Source of the DNA: Paracoccus sp. MA | GTDB taxonomy: Bacteria; Pseudomonadota; Alphaproteobacteria; Rhodobacterales; Rhodobacteraceae | Length of the DNA: 64,000 nt | Reading direction: 5' to 3' | Assembly: GCF_020990385.1 (NCBI RefSeq) | Contig: NZ_CP087599.1 | Coordinates: 496,001 to 560,000 of the forward strand | Part shown: one piece after another, positions 46,086 to 55,642 of the stretch | Layout of the letters: each line of letters starts with the position of its first letter | Numbering within the stretch: the first letter of the stretch is position 1 | Notes under the pieces: generated by a model | Told to the model about the DNA's origin: nothing | The model's database searches: none | Seen by the model: only the letters and a program-made list of their open reading frames with translations | Made by a program: the position numbers and the translations under genes

Positions 46086-47171
46086 ATGGGCGGTTCGGTG
46101 CATTTTCTGGACGGCGGCGGAGAGATGGCCCGGGCGATTCGCGCCCATGACTGGAGCAGAAACGAGCTTGGCCCGCCCGACGGCTGGCCCTCGGCGCTGA
46201 AGATCGCGGTCGGCATGGCGCTGAACTCGAAATTCCCCAAATGCATCGTCTGGGGGCCGGGGCTGGTCTCGTTGTATAATGACGCCTTCCGGCCGATTCT
46301 GGGCGACAAGGGGCATGTGCTCGCCCGCTCCTTCGCCGATATCTGGCGCGAGGCCTGGCCCGAGATCGGCCCCATCGCCAAGCGCGCCTATGCCGGCGAG
46401 GCCACCTTCATCGAGGATTTCCCGCTGGTCATCGACCGCTACGGCTATCCCGAGCAATGCCATTTCACCTTCTGCTACAGCCCGATCCGCGACGAGACCG
46501 GCGTGGTGCGCGGCATGATCGACACGGTGATCGAGACCACCGGCAAGGTCGAGGCCAGCCGCCAGATGCGGCTGCTGAACGGCGAGCTTGGCCACCGGAT
46601 GAAGAACACGCTGACGGTGGTGTCGGCCATCGTCAACCAGACGCTGCAGACCCATTCGGGGCAGGAGGCGCGCGCGGTGCTGCGCCAGCGCATCGGTGCG
46701 CTGGCGCAGGCGCAATCGCTGCTGACCCAGTCCCATGCGCTGGATGCCGAGATCGGCGCCGTGGTGGAACAGGCGCTGCTGCCGTTCCGCAGCGGCCAGC
46801 GGCGTTTCCGCATCGCGGGCCCTCCGGTGCGGTTGTCGGCGAAGCAGGCGCTGACGCTGGCGCTGGCGCTGAACGAGCTGGCGACCAATGCGCTGAAATA
46901 CGGTGCGCTGTCGGTGCCGGGCGGCATGGTCGACCTGCATTGGAGCGGCGGGCGGCCGGGCAGCGCCGAGCCGTTCCGGCTGGTCTGGGCGGAAACGGGC
47001 GGCCCCCCGGTCGCCCCCGGCCCGGCGCGGGGCTTCGGCTCGATGATCATCGAGCAGGCGCTGGCGCAGGATTTCATGGGGGAAAGCGTGATCCGGCTGG
47101 AACCCGGCGGGCTGCGCCACGAATTGCGGACGCGGATGTGCCATATGGGCATGGACCCGGTCGCGGAATGA
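46086..47171 (+). CDS. PAS-domain HWE-family sensor histidine kinase
   Basis: A 361-residue soluble kinase. An N-terminal region and PAS domain (about residues 40-155, WGPGLVSLYNDAFRPILG onward) precede a dimerisation box with phospho-acceptor His170 (GHRMKNTLTVVSAIV) and an ATPase domain with NELATNALKYGAL. WAETGGPPV supplies the WxE motif that defines HWE kinases. There is no membrane segment. No response regulator is adjacent; in alphaproteobacteria HWE kinases often feed the PhyR-EcfG general stress response. Start 46086 is preceded by a G-rich Shine-Dalgarno-like stretch. Confidence 0.88.
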   Translation: MGGSVHFLDGGGEMARAIRAHDWSRNELGPPDGWPSALKIAVGMALNSKFPKCIVWGPGLVSLYNDAFRPILGDKGHVLARSFADIWREAWPEIGPIAKRAYAGEATFIEDFPLVIDRYGYPEQCHFTFCYSPIRDETGVVRGMIDTVIETTGKVEASRQMRLLNGELGHRMKNTLTVVSAIVNQTLQTHSGQEARAVLRQRIGALAQAQSLLTQSHALDAEIGAVVEQALLPFRSGQRRFRIAGPPVRLSAKQALTLALALNELATNALKYGALSVPGGMVDLHWSGGRPGSAEPFRLVWAETGGPPVAPGPARGFGSMIIEQALAQDFMGESVIRLEPGGLRHELRTRMCHMGMDPVAE

Positions 47172-47309
47172 CCGGATCGCGGCGAGAGCGGGGCGCCGCG
47201 GCAGCCGGGCCAGTCGCGCCGAAGCGCCCCGGCGGGCCGGTCGGGATGCCCGAAGCGGCGCCCGGCATCCGCCCGCGGCCCCGCCGCCGGTGCCGGCGCG
47301 GCCAGGGGA

Positions 47310-47337
47310 CTTGAATCCGGCCGATCCGGTCCTAAAT
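47310..47337 (+). promoter_or_regulatory. Possible heat-shock (RpoH) promoter for hsp20
   Basis: CTTGAA at 47310-47315 and CCTAAAT at 47331-47337, separated by 15 bases, resemble the RpoH -35 and -10 elements. They lie about 100 bases upstream of the Hsp20 start. Confidence 0.4.
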
Positions 47338-47433
47338 CGCCTGTTGCGGGCTGCCGGGTCCGGGGTCCGCCTGCCGGGCGTCTTCCGGCAAGATCAAATG
47401 CTTGTACCCATGTTGCTCAAGGAGGATGTGGCT

Positions 47434-47958
47434 ATGAGAACCACGTTTGACTTCACCCCGCTCTTCCGGTCGAGCGTCGGATTCGACCGGCTTCTGAACG
47501 CCCTCGAAACCGCCTCGCGCGCCAATGCGGCGGAAAGCTGGCCGCCCTATGACATCGCCCGGGAGGGCGAGGACAGCTATCGCATCAGCATGGCCGTGGC
47601 CGGTTTCCGGCAGGACGACCTTTCGCTGACGCAAGAGCGCAACATGCTGATCGTCACCGGCCACAAGGAAGGCGACGACAAGGCCGAATACCTGCATCGC
47701 GGCATTCCCGTCCGCGGCTTCGAGCGGCGCTTCGAACTGGCCGATCACGTCAGGGTCGAGGCGGCGGAACTGCATGACGGGCTGCTGACCATCACCCTGC
47801 GGCGCGAGATCCCCGAGGAGATGAAGCCGCGGCGGATCGAGATCGCCTCGCCCAGGACGGTGCAGGCGGCCGAGCAGAAGCGCATCGCCTCGGACAAGCC
47901 CGCGGAGAAGGCGTCGGTCACGCCCTCCGGGAAGGCGGCGGAGACGGCTGCGGCCTGA
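47434..47958 (+). CDS. Hsp20/IbpA-family small heat-shock protein
   Basis: A 174-residue holdase chaperone. The N-terminus has RTTFDFTPLFRSSVGFDRL, the usual IbpA-type opening; the alpha-crystallin domain spans about residues 35-130 (YDIAREGEDSYRISMAVAGF region, GFERRFELADHVRVE); the tail is Ala/Lys-rich and longer than usual. AAGGAGGA is 7-8 bases upstream of ATG 47434. It acts alone to bind unfolding proteins during heat or other stress. Confidence 0.92.
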   Translation: MRTTFDFTPLFRSSVGFDRLLNALETASRANAAESWPPYDIAREGEDSYRISMAVAGFRQDDLSLTQERNMLIVTGHKEGDDKAEYLHRGIPVRGFERRFELADHVRVEAAELHDGLLTITLRREIPEEMKPRRIEIASPRTVQAAEQKRIASDKPAEKASVTPSGKAAETAAA

Positions 47959-48012
47959 TTCCTGCGCCGCTCGGCCATCGCGGTTTCGCGTGATCGGGCC
48001 GCCGGTGCCCCC

Positions 48013-48033
48013 GCAGCGCCTGCGCGGCGCTGC
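48013..48033 (+). terminator. GC-rich hairpin between hsp20 and psd
   Basis: GCAGCGCC-TGCGC-GGCGCTGC forms a perfect 8-bp stem 55 bases after the hsp20 stop. No T-run follows, so it would be a factor-dependent or attenuating structure at best. Confidence 0.35.
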
Positions 48034-48219
48034 GCGCGTCTGGGGCGGGAAACCGTGATCCCGCCGGTCGGCGCCCGCAGAGCCGGCGGCTTCATGCCGG
48101 CCCTCGTCAGGGGTTGATCGCGCATCCGCAAGGGCCACATGTATGGCAGGCTGCGCTATTGCGCGCCGGGCCAATCCCATTATGACTGGCGCGGCAGCTC
48201 AGCCCCGGGGAGAAGCCAG

Positions 48220-48900
48220 ATGCGCATGCGCGACACCTTCATCAAGCCGATGCACCGCGAGGGCGTCCGTTTCGTGGCGATCTTTGCCGCCGTGACGCTG
48301 GTGCTGTTCCTGCTGTGGGAGCCGCTGGGCTGGATCGGCGTCGGCCTGACCGTCTGGTGCTATTACTTCTTCCGCGACCCCGAGCGGGTGACGCCCGCCC
48401 GTCCCGGCCTGGTGGTCAGCCCGGCGGACGGCGTGGTCTCGCTGATCGAGCCCGCGGTGCCGCCGGCCGAGCTGGGCATGGCCGACGCGCCCCTGACCCG
48501 GGTCAGCGTGTTCATGAGCGTGTTCAACTGCCATGTGAACCGCAGCCCGGTGGCGGGCGAGGTGGTCTCGGTCGCCTATCGGCCCGGCAAGTTCTTCAAC
48601 GCCTCGCTGGACAAGGCCAGCGTCGACAATGAACGCAACGGCCTGCGCATCCGCATGCAGGACGGCCGGGAACTGGCCGTGGTGCAGATCGCCGGCCTGG
48701 TCGCGCGGCGCATCGTCTGCTTCGTCAAGCCCGGCGACCGGCTGCGCACGGGCGAACGCTTCGGCCTGATCCGCTTCGGCTCGCGGCTGGACGTCTACCT
48801 GCCGCCGGGCGTGGCGCCGCTGGTCGAGATCGGCCAGACCATGGTCGCCGGCGAGACCGTCATCGCCGAACTGCTGCAGGCCGAGCGGGCGGAGGCGTGA
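48220..48900 (+). CDS. psd: Phosphatidylserine decarboxylase (small type)
   Basis: A 226-residue pyruvoyl enzyme proenzyme. Two hydrophobic segments near the N-terminus anchor it. [21 protein letters not shown] and the self-cleavage site [10 protein letters not shown] (Ser becomes the pyruvoyl group) are present. It makes phosphatidylethanolamine from phosphatidylserine. GGGGAG precedes ATG 48220; 48226 is an alternative. Followed without a gap by pssA, so the two steps are co-expressed. Confidence 0.93.
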   Translation: MRMRDTFIKPMHREGVRFVAIFAAVTLVLFLLWEPLGWIGVGLTVWCYYFFRDPERVTPARPGLVVSPADGVVSLIEPAVPPAELGMADAPLTRVSVFMSVFNCHVNRSPVAGEVVSVAYRPGKFFNASLDKASVDNERNGLRIRMQDGRELAVVQIAGLVARRIVCFVKPGDRLRTGERFGLIRFGSRLDVYLPPGVAPLVEIGQTMVAGETVIAELLQAERAEA

Positions 48901-49643
48901 TGGAACAGCCCACCGGCCCGCAGACCGAATTCTCGCTGGTGCAGCTGCTTCCGAACATGCTGACCATCATCGCGGTCTGCGCCGGGCTGACCGCCATCCG
49001 CTTCGGGGTGCAGGGCGACTACATGCCGGCGGTGCTGCTGATCATCGGCGCGGGCATCCTGGACGGCATCGACGGGCGCATCGCGCGGCTGCTGGGATCG
49101 TCCAGCAAGATGGGGGCCGAGCTGGATTCGCTGGCGGATTTCCTGAATTTCGGCGTCGCACCGCCGCTGATCCTGTATTTCTGGGCGCTGAAGGACATCC
49201 GCAGCCTGGGCTGGATCTGCGTTCTGGTCTTTGCCGTCTGCTGCGTGATCCGGCTGGCGCGGTTCAACGTTTCGAGCAAGTCCGAGGAGGCGCATCGCGA
49301 CAGCGCCTATTTCGAGGGCATCCCTTCGCCTGCCGGGGCGCTTCTGGTGATGCTGCCGATGTATCTGTCCTTCGCCTTCGCCGACCGGCCGGTGCTGCCG
49401 CAGATCGTCATCTGCCTGCACATGATCCTGGTCGGCCTGCTGCTGATCAGCCGGATCCCCACCTGGTCCTTCAAGACCACGAAGATCTCGCGCGAGAACG
49501 TCAAGTTCTTCCTTGTCGGCGTGGCCTTCATCGGCGCCGCGCTGCTCAGCTTTGCCTGGATCACGCTGATCGCGCTTTGCCTGGGCTATGCCGTCATGGT
49601 GATCTGGGCCTGGATCGACCGGGACCGCCCCTCAAGCCGATAA
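48900..49643 (+). CDS. pssA: CDP-diacylglycerol-serine O-phosphatidyltransferase
   Basis: A 247-residue multi-span membrane enzyme. The CDP-alcohol phosphotransferase motif DG-x2-AR-x8-G-x3-D-x3-D is visible in DGIDGRIARLLGSSS and the following GAELDSLAD. It makes phosphatidylserine for Psd. ATG 48900 overlaps the psd stop; GTG 48897 is possible but sits too close to the ribosome-binding site. Confidence 0.94.
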   Translation: MEQPTGPQTEFSLVQLLPNMLTIIAVCAGLTAIRFGVQGDYMPAVLLIIGAGILDGIDGRIARLLGSSSKMGAELDSLADFLNFGVAPPLILYFWALKDIRSLGWICVLVFAVCCVIRLARFNVSSKSEEAHRDSAYFEGIPSPAGALLVMLPMYLSFAFADRPVLPQIVICLHMILVGLLLISRIPTWSFKTTKISRENVKFFLVGVAFIGAALLSFAWITLIALCLGYAVMVIWAWIDRDRPSSR

Positions 49644-49652
49644 GGAACGGCC

Positions 49653-50273
49653 ATGGATATCGAAGCCATCCAATCCTCCTATTCCCGCTGGGCGCCGATC
49701 TATGACCGGACCTTCGGGGCGGTGACCCATATGGGCCGGCGCCGGGCGGTGGACTACATCAACCGCCGCGGCGGCAGCGTGCTCGAGGTCGGGGTGGGCA
49801 CCGGGCTGTCGCTGGAACATTACGGCCCGCAGATGCAGGTCACCGGCATCGACTTCAGCCAGGACATGCTGGACAAGGCCATCGCCAAGGTGCAGCGGCT
49901 GGGTCTGAAGCAGGTGCACGCGCTGCGGCAGATGGATGCGCGCAAGCTGGATTTCCCCGACGGGAGTTTCGACACCGTGACCGCGATGCATGTGCTGTCG
50001 GTGGTGCCCGAGCCGGAAAAGGTGATGGCCGAGATCGCGCGCGTCTGCCGGCCGGGCGGCAAGGTGGTGATCACCAACCATTTCGCCCGCGAACGCGGCG
50101 CCCTTGCCGCGCTGGAGCGGGTGTTCGCGCCGCTGGCCAACACCATCGGCTGGCATTCCGATTTCCCCATCGACCGGGTGCTGCAAGAGCGGTCGCTGGT
50201 CCTGGAAGAACGCCGGAGCCTGCCGCCGCTGGGCATGATGACCTTCCTGGTGCTGGGCAAGGTCGCGGGCTAG
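49653..50273 (+). CDS. pmtA: Phosphatidylethanolamine N-methyltransferase (Rhodobacter PmtA type)
   Basis: A 206-residue SAM-dependent methyltransferase. Motif I is LEVGVGTGLSLEHYG and the post-I region VTGIDFSQDML; TAMHVLSVVPEPEKVM and VVITNHFARE match the Rhodobacter PmtA family. It methylates phosphatidylethanolamine three times to phosphatidylcholine. Placement 9 bases after pssA groups synthesis of PS, PE and PC in one transcript. Confidence 0.88.
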   Translation: MDIEAIQSSYSRWAPIYDRTFGAVTHMGRRRAVDYINRRGGSVLEVGVGTGLSLEHYGPQMQVTGIDFSQDMLDKAIAKVQRLGLKQVHALRQMDARKLDFPDGSFDTVTAMHVLSVVPEPEKVMAEIARVCRPGGKVVITNHFARERGALAALERVFAPLANTIGWHSDFPIDRVLQERSLVLEERRSLPPLGMMTFLVLGKVAG

Positions 50274-50312
50274 GGGCTTTCCGCCGCGCGCCGGGGCGGC
50301 TATGTCCGGGAT

Positions 50313-50696
50313 ATGACGGCGCAGAACAAGATCCTCGACCGGCTGGCCCGCTCGGCCTTTCGCCGCCGCTTTCGCCTTGGCCCGAAAGAGCGCGCCTATG
50401 CCGATGCCAAGGGGCGCGAGACCATCGCCGCCCATGCCCGCGATTTCGTCGCCGCCCGGCTGGCGCCCGCCCAGCCGCAGAACGACGGCCGGCAGACGCC
50501 GATGCGCGGCCATCCGGTCTTTATTGCCCAGCACGCCACCGCCTGCTGCTGCCGGTCCTGCCTGGGGAAATGGCACGCCATCCCGCCGGGCCGGGCGCTT
50601 GGCGATGCCGAGCAGGCGCGGATCGTGGCGCTGCTGATGGGCTGGATCGACCGCGAGATGGGCTTTGCGCCGCCGCGGGACGGGACCGCCGGATGA
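50313..50696 (+). CDS. DUF4186 family protein
   Basis: A 127-residue protein with the DUF4186 features LDRLARSAFRRRF, QTPMRGHPVFIAQHATACC and CLGKWHAIPPGR. The clustered Cys and His residues suggest metal binding. Function is unknown. The stop overlaps the ATG of the YbaK gene. Confidence 0.85.
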   Translation: MTAQNKILDRLARSAFRRRFRLGPKERAYADAKGRETIAAHARDFVAARLAPAQPQNDGRQTPMRGHPVFIAQHATACCCRSCLGKWHAIPPGRALGDAEQARIVALLMGWIDREMGFAPPRDGTAG

Positions 50697-51166
50697 GCAC
50701 CGGCACGCCGGCCACGCAATTCCTGCGCCGGGCGAAGCTGGGCTTCCGCGCGGTCGAATACCGCTACGACCCGGGTTCCGAGCGGGTGGCGCTGCAGGCG
50801 GCCGAAGCCATCGGCCTGCCCGCCGGGCGCTTGCTCAAGACGCTGATGGTCGAGGTGGACGGGCGGCCCGCCTGCGCCGTCATTCCCGGCGACCGCAGCC
50901 TGTCGATGAAGCGCGTGGCCGCGGCCTTCGGCGGCAAGACGGCGACGATGATGCCGCCGGACAAGGCCGAGCGGCTGACCGGCTATCGCACCGGCGGCAT
51001 CAGCCCCTTCGGCCAGCGCCGCCCGGTGCCGGTGATCTTCGAGGCCGAGGCCATGGGCTTCGACGAGGTGGCGGTGAACGGCGGCAAGCGCGGGCTGCTC
51101 TTGCTGCTGTCGCCGCGCGCGGCGCTGACCGCGCTTGGCGCCCGGGCCGAGCCGCTTTCGGCCTGA
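50693..51166 (+). CDS. ybaK: YbaK/EbsC-type Cys-tRNA(Pro) deacylase
   Basis: A 157-residue INS-family editing protein with LLKTLMVEVDG, CAVIPGDRSLSMKRVA and TGYRTGGISPFGQRR, including the catalytic Lys region of YbaK. It hydrolyses Cys-tRNA(Pro) formed in error by prolyl-tRNA synthetase. Overlaps the DUF4186 stop by four bases. Confidence 0.88.
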   Translation: MSTGTPATQFLRRAKLGFRAVEYRYDPGSERVALQAAEAIGLPAGRLLKTLMVEVDGRPACAVIPGDRSLSMKRVAAAFGGKTATMMPPDKAERLTGYRTGGISPFGQRRPVPVIFEAEAMGFDEVAVNGGKRGLLLLLSPRAALTALGARAEPLSA

Positions 51167-51232
51167 GAAACCGTTGAAGCGACGGGCGATCAAGGCCTGT
51201 CCGGTCTTGGATATACCCATGTTTTCGTGACT

Positions 51233-51640
51233 TTAGCCGCGAAGGGACGGCAAGTTCGCCCATTTGTCAGGGCAATTGGCAGCCATCGAAGTTTTATCAG
51301 GCAACAAAAACTCGATATTGATGAAATGGTCGTGATGTCCGGAACCGCTGGTTTCGAAGCGCGCGCGTCCGTCGGCGAAGCTGTGGCGCTCGATCAGGCC
51401 ACAGCTTTCCAGTGTGCTGACCGTTCGATAGACCGTAGCGATGGAGATCCCGGTGGCCCATGCGGATCGTTCATGCAAGGCGCGACCTGTCGCCGGATGC
51501 CCCCGCTGACGGCTGTCCACCCCTTCCCTTCGGGCGACGGCACCAGACCTTTTCGCGGCCCGTCGGAAAGCTGACGGCCGATGTCGCATTGCTGCTGCGC
51601 CGGAACCAGGGCGCAGGACAGGATGCCCGCGAATGCCGAA
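51233..51640 (-). pseudogene. Degraded Fur/Irr-family regulator
   Basis: On the minus strand one frame reads GISIATVYRTVSTLESCGLI and then ERHSFADGRARFETSGSGHH, the recognition helix and hinge of Fur-family proteins, ending shortly after HHDHFI. The N-terminal part is in a different frame and the C-terminal dimerisation domain is lost. It is a decayed remnant next to, and divergent from, gbcA. Confidence 0.65.
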
Positions 51641-51680
51641 ATGCGCCCCCATGGGAAGGGTTATCAAGAGGTTAGCGAGA

Positions 51681-52913
51681 ATGCTGAAAGAACGGATAGC
51701 GGGTTTGCTCGCGCAGCGCCGGCCCGGCCATTCCCTGCCCCGCGACTTCTATGTCGATGACGAGATCTTTCGCGCCGACATGCAGGTGGTGTTCGAAACC
51801 GACTGGATCTTCGCCTGCAACGTGGTCGAGATTCCGCGCCCCGGCGACTACCTGACGCTGAAGGTCGGCGACAATCCCGTCGTCGTGCTGCGCAACCGGG
51901 ATGGAGAGATCGCCGCCTTTCACAACAGCTGCCGGCATCGCGGCTCGCTGATCTGCCAGAAGGAAAGGGGGCGCGCGAACCGTCTGGTCTGCCCCTATCA
52001 CCAATGGGTCTACGAGCTGGACGGCAGCCTGATCAATGCCCGCCAGATGCCCGAGGGGTTCGACAAGGCGGCGCACGGCCTCGCCCCGATCCATGTCGAG
52101 GTGATCTGCGGCATGGTCTATATCTGCCTTGCCGACGAGCCGCCCTCGCTGGCGCGGTTCCGCGCCGGGGTCACGCCCTATATCGCCCCGCACATGCCCG
52201 ACCGCACCAAGGTTGCCTTCACCTCGACCATCGTCGAGGAGGCGAACTGGAAGCTGGTGATCGAGAACAACCGCGAATGCTATCACTGCGCCGGCAACCA
52301 TCCCGAGCTGCTGGTGACGCTGGTCGAATTCGCGCTGCCCGACGATCCGCTGGTCAAGGCGCAGTTCCAGGGGCTGATGGACCGCTCGGCCGCGCGCTGG
52401 GACGGGCTGGGGCTGCCGCACAAGCCCGCCGAGGGCGGCAACGAGTTCCGCTGCATCCGCCTGCCCTTCAACGAGGACTGCCTGTCCTTCACCATGGACG
52501 GCAAGCCCGCCTGCAACAAGCTTCTGGCCGATTTCACCGAGCCCGATCTGGGCTCGGTCCGCATGTTCCGGGTGCCGAACAACTGGAACCACTTCCTCTC
52601 CGACCACATCCTGCATTTCCGGGTCCTGCCGCTGTCGGCGAACCGCACCGAGGTGCGCACCACATGGCTGGTCCACGAGGATGCGGTCGAGGGCGTGGAT
52701 TACGACCTGCAACGCCTGACCGAGGTCTGGCTGGCCACCAATGACGAGGATCGCGTGCTGGCCGAGAACAACCATCGCGGCATCCTGTCGCGCGCCTACC
52801 GGCCCGGCCCCTATGCGCCCTCGGAATTCATGCTGAACAATTTCTCGGAATGGTATGCGGGCAAGATGGGCGATTTCACCGGCGGCCCGCAGGCGCGGAT
52901 CGCGGCGGAGTAA
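51681..52913 (+). CDS. gbcA: Glycine betaine monooxygenase, Rieske oxygenase component
   Basis: A 410-residue Rieske-type oxygenase. The [2Fe-2S] ligands are Cys84, His86 (CRHRGS) and Cys104, His107 (CPYHQW); the mononuclear iron site uses His202 and His207 (ECYHCAGNHPE). It demethylates glycine betaine to dimethylglycine with release of formaldehyde. AGAGG lies about 10 bases upstream of ATG 51681. The reductase gbcB follows 5 bases later. Stachydrine or carnitine demethylases are related alternatives. Confidence 0.88.
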   Translation: MLKERIAGLLAQRRPGHSLPRDFYVDDEIFRADMQVVFETDWIFACNVVEIPRPGDYLTLKVGDNPVVVLRNRDGEIAAFHNSCRHRGSLICQKERGRANRLVCPYHQWVYELDGSLINARQMPEGFDKAAHGLAPIHVEVICGMVYICLADEPPSLARFRAGVTPYIAPHMPDRTKVAFTSTIVEEANWKLVIENNRECYHCAGNHPELLVTLVEFALPDDPLVKAQFQGLMDRSAARWDGLGLPHKPAEGGNEFRCIRLPFNEDCLSFTMDGKPACNKLLADFTEPDLGSVRMFRVPNNWNHFLSDHILHFRVLPLSANRTEVRTTWLVHEDAVEGVDYDLQRLTEVWLATNDEDRVLAENNHRGILSRAYRPGPYAPSEFMLNNFSEWYAGKMGDFTGGPQARIAAE

Positions 52914-52918
52914 GGCGC

Positions 52919-53947
52919 ATGGACATGCAAGCCCCTTCGGCGGCCCTGCTGTCGCTGTCCTGCATCGCCGTCCGCGACGAAACGCCCACCGTCAAGACCT
53001 TCCGCCTGCGTGCAGATGGCGGCCCGGTGGGCTTCACCCCCGGTCAGGCGCTGGTGGTGAAGGTGCCCCTGCCGGGCGGCCCGGCCTGGCGCAGCTTCAC
53101 CATCTCGGGCGGCACCGGGGGCGATCTGGAGCTGACGATCAAGGCGCAGGCGCCGGGCGGCGCCACCCGCTGGCTGCATGAGAACCTGCGCGAGGGCAGC
53201 GGCATCGAGGCCCGCCCCCCGCGCGGCGCCTTCACGCTGGGCCTGCGCGACAACGACCGGCTGGCCTTCGTCTCGGGCGGCTCGGGCGCCACGCCGATGA
53301 TGGCGATGCTGCGGCAGCTGGCGGATACCGATCCCGAGGCCGACCTGGCCTGGTTCCACGCCGCCCGCGATCCGGCCGAGGTGCTGTTTGCCCGCGAACT
53401 GGCCGAATTGCAGGCGCGGATGCCGAACTTGGCGGTGGCGATCAGCGTCAGCCGCCCCGGGCCGGGCTGGTTCGGCTATCGCGGCCGCGTCAGCCGGGGG
53501 CGGCTGGCGAGTGCCATCCCGGATCTGGGCCGGCGACAGGTCTTCTGCTGCGGGCCGCAGGGCTTCATGCAGGAGGTCCGGCTGATCCATGCCGCCGAGG
53601 GCGGCGCGCGGGCGCAGTTCCACACCGAAAGCTTCGGCGGCGTGGCCCCCGCCGCTGCGCCCATCGCCGAAGCCGCCCCCGAAGGCCCCGGCTTCGGCCT
53701 GACCGTGAACGGCCGCGCCATCGGCATCCGCGCCGACGAGACGCTGTTGCAGGCCAGCCTGCGCCAGGGCGTCGTCATCCCCTGCGGCTGCGGCGAAGGC
53801 ATGTGCGGCACCTGCATGGTGCAGCTTGTCTCGGGCCGGGTCGACAGCCGGCCGAATGGCGGGCTGACGCCGGAAGAGGCGGCCGAGGGCTATGTGCTGG
53901 CCTGCTCGACCCGCGCCGCGTCGGATGTCGAGATCAGGCTGGCCTGA
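52919..53947 (+). CDS. gbcB: Glycine betaine monooxygenase, reductase component
   Basis: A 342-residue ferredoxin-NAD(P)H reductase: N-terminal FAD domain (RSFTISGG), NAD domain (GGSGATPMMAML; FCCGPQGFM) and C-terminal plant-type ferredoxin with Cys291, Cys296, Cys299 (CGEGMCGTC) and a fourth Cys in LACSTRA. It passes electrons from NAD(P)H to GbcA. The fused order FAD-NAD-2Fe2S is the one expected for GbcB. Confidence 0.9.
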   Translation: MDMQAPSAALLSLSCIAVRDETPTVKTFRLRADGGPVGFTPGQALVVKVPLPGGPAWRSFTISGGTGGDLELTIKAQAPGGATRWLHENLREGSGIEARPPRGAFTLGLRDNDRLAFVSGGSGATPMMAMLRQLADTDPEADLAWFHAARDPAEVLFARELAELQARMPNLAVAISVSRPGPGWFGYRGRVSRGRLASAIPDLGRRQVFCCGPQGFMQEVRLIHAAEGGARAQFHTESFGGVAPAAAPIAEAAPEGPGFGLTVNGRAIGIRADETLLQASLRQGVVIPCGCGEGMCGTCMVQLVSGRVDSRPNGGLTPEEAAEGYVLACSTRAASDVEIRLA

Positions 53948-54058
53948 CCCCGGATCACGGTCGGATTTCTTTCCCTTCGGGTCGAAAACCTGCTGCCGGC
54001 CCGGCGGGCTTTACACCAAGGATGGCCCTGCCGCGATGCAGTCACCAGAGGACGCAAG

Positions 54059-55642
54059 ATGACCACAGACCCCCGATCCGTCGCCGGCAAGCGCCTTGAG
54101 ATCGCGGAGCGGACCCAGATCCTGGTCGTGGGCGCCGGCCCCGCCGGAATCGCCGCCGCCCGCCACGCCCATCAGGGCGGCGCGCAGGTGATGCTGGTCG
54201 ACGAACATCCCGTGCCCTTCGAGACCATGGGCGAAAGCGTCCCGCAGATCTGGGGCGGCCGCATGGGCGGCGCCATTCGCAACCGCAACGCCATGACCGA
54301 GCGGATGCTGGAAGCCCGCCCCGATCTGGTCGAGCTGTTCGAGGCCGGCGTCGACATCCGCCTTGGCACCGCCTGCTGGGGGCTGTTCGCCAATCAGCCC
54401 AACCTGGGCTGGATGCCCGGCCTGGTCGCCGGCCTGGTGGACGAGGAACAGGGCAGCCATCTGGTCGGCTTCGATCAGGCGGTGGTGGCGACCGGGCGGC
54501 GCGACATGGGGCTGGCCTTTCCCGGCTGGGACCTGCCCGGCGTGCTGGGCGCCGGCGCCGCGCTGATGCTGGCGTGGCTCTATGATGCGCTGGACAGCCG
54601 CCGCGCGGTCATGCTGGGCTCGAACCCCGAGGCGCTGCTGGCGGCGCTGGACCTGATCGACGCGGGCGTGACCATCGCCGCCGTGGTCGAGCAGGCCGAG
54701 GCCGCCGCCGCGCCCGAGGATCTGGTCGCGCGCATCCGCGCCGCCGGGGTCGAGATCGTCACCGGCGAGGCGCCGCGCGGCGTCACCTCGGACGCGGATG
54801 GCGTCACCGGGCTGGTGCTGCGCAACCGCACCATCGCCTGCGATTCCGTGCTGCTGGGCGTGGGCGCGGTGCCGATGATCGACCTGCTCCACGCAGCCGG
54901 GGCGCGCTGCGCCTTCGACAACGATCGCGGCGGCTTCGTGCCGCTGCTGGGCGCGGGGGGCGAAACCAGCCTGCCCGGCATCCGCGCCGCGGGCGACTGC
55001 GTGGGGATCTGGCCCGCGAAATCCGCCGATCCCGCGCTGGCCGAGGCCGAGGGGCGGCTGGCCGCCGGGGCCGCGCTGGCGGCGCTGGGGCTGGCAGAGG
55101 CTCCGGTCGATGCCGCCCCGCAGCCCGCACCCGCCGCCGATCTGGGCGCATACCGCAAGGCCTGGGTCCGCTCCTCGGTGGTGGAGGCCGTGGCCGACAT
55201 GCCGGTCTGCCAATGCGAGGAGGTCACGGCGCGCGAGATCCTGGATGTCAGCCCGCCGCGCTATCTGAACGCGCCGCATCTGCCGAACCTGACGCGCAGC
55301 CTGACCGAGATCCTGGGCGAGGGTCCGCCCGATCCCGACCAGATCAAGCGGCTGACCCGCGCCGGCATGGGCCCCTGTCAGGGCCGCCGCTGCCGCGAGC
55401 AGATTCAGGCGCTGCTGGCCTTGCAGGAGGACCTGTCGCTGGGGGTGGTGCCGCTGGCCGGCTATCGCAGCCCGGTCCGCCCGCTCAGCCTGGCCGCCGC
55501 CGCCCTGCCCGAGGATCCCGCCATCGCCGCCGCCTGGGATTCCTGGTTCGGAATGCCGCGCCAATGGGTCCCTTTCTGGGATGTCGAGGACCATTACACG
55601 GTCGCCGCGCTTGCGACGGAGAAGGAACATGTCAGCGAATAA
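54059..55642 (+). CDS. FAD/NAD-binding amine dehydrogenase subunit (SoxA/HcnB-like) with BFD-type Fe-S domain
   Basis: A 527-residue protein with an FAD-binding motif [15 protein letters not shown] (about residues 23-37), a central NAD-type domain and a C-terminal BFD-like [2Fe-2S] domain with CQCEEVT and GPCQGRRCR. It resembles the large subunits of HcnABC, nopaline/octopine oxidase and related two- or three-subunit amine dehydrogenases. The partner DAO subunit overlaps by 14 bases. Between GbcAB and a betaine-type regulator, dimethylglycine or sarcosine is the likely substrate; the usual small ferredoxin subunit gene is not seen nearby. Confidence 0.78.
   Translation: MTTDPRSVAGKRLEIAERTQILVVGAGPAGIAAARHAHQGGAQVMLVDEHPVPFETMGESVPQIWGGRMGGAIRNRNAMTERMLEARPDLVELFEAGVDIRLGTACWGLFANQPNLGWMPGLVAGLVDEEQGSHLVGFDQAVVATGRRDMGLAFPGWDLPGVLGAGAALMLAWLYDALDSRRAVMLGSNPEALLAALDLIDAGVTIAAVVEQAEAAAAPEDLVARIRAAGVEIVTGEAPRGVTSDADGVTGLVLRNRTIACDSVLLGVGAVPMIDLLHAAGARCAFDNDRGGFVPLLGAGGETSLPGIRAAGDCVGIWPAKSADPALAEAEGRLAAGAALAALGLAEAPVDAAPQPAPAADLGAYRKAWVRSSVVEAVADMPVCQCEEVTAREILDVSPPRYLNAPHLPNLTRSLTEILGEGPPDPDQIKRLTRAGMGPCQGRRCREQIQALLALQEDLSLGVVPLAGYRSPVRPLSLAAAALPEDPAIAAAWDSWFGMPRQWVPFWDVEDHYTVAALATEKEHVSE

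Noticed and set aside
48013..48033. Intrinsic terminator after hsp20
   Set aside because: The hairpin is strong but no T-run follows, so it was kept only as a low-confidence structure.
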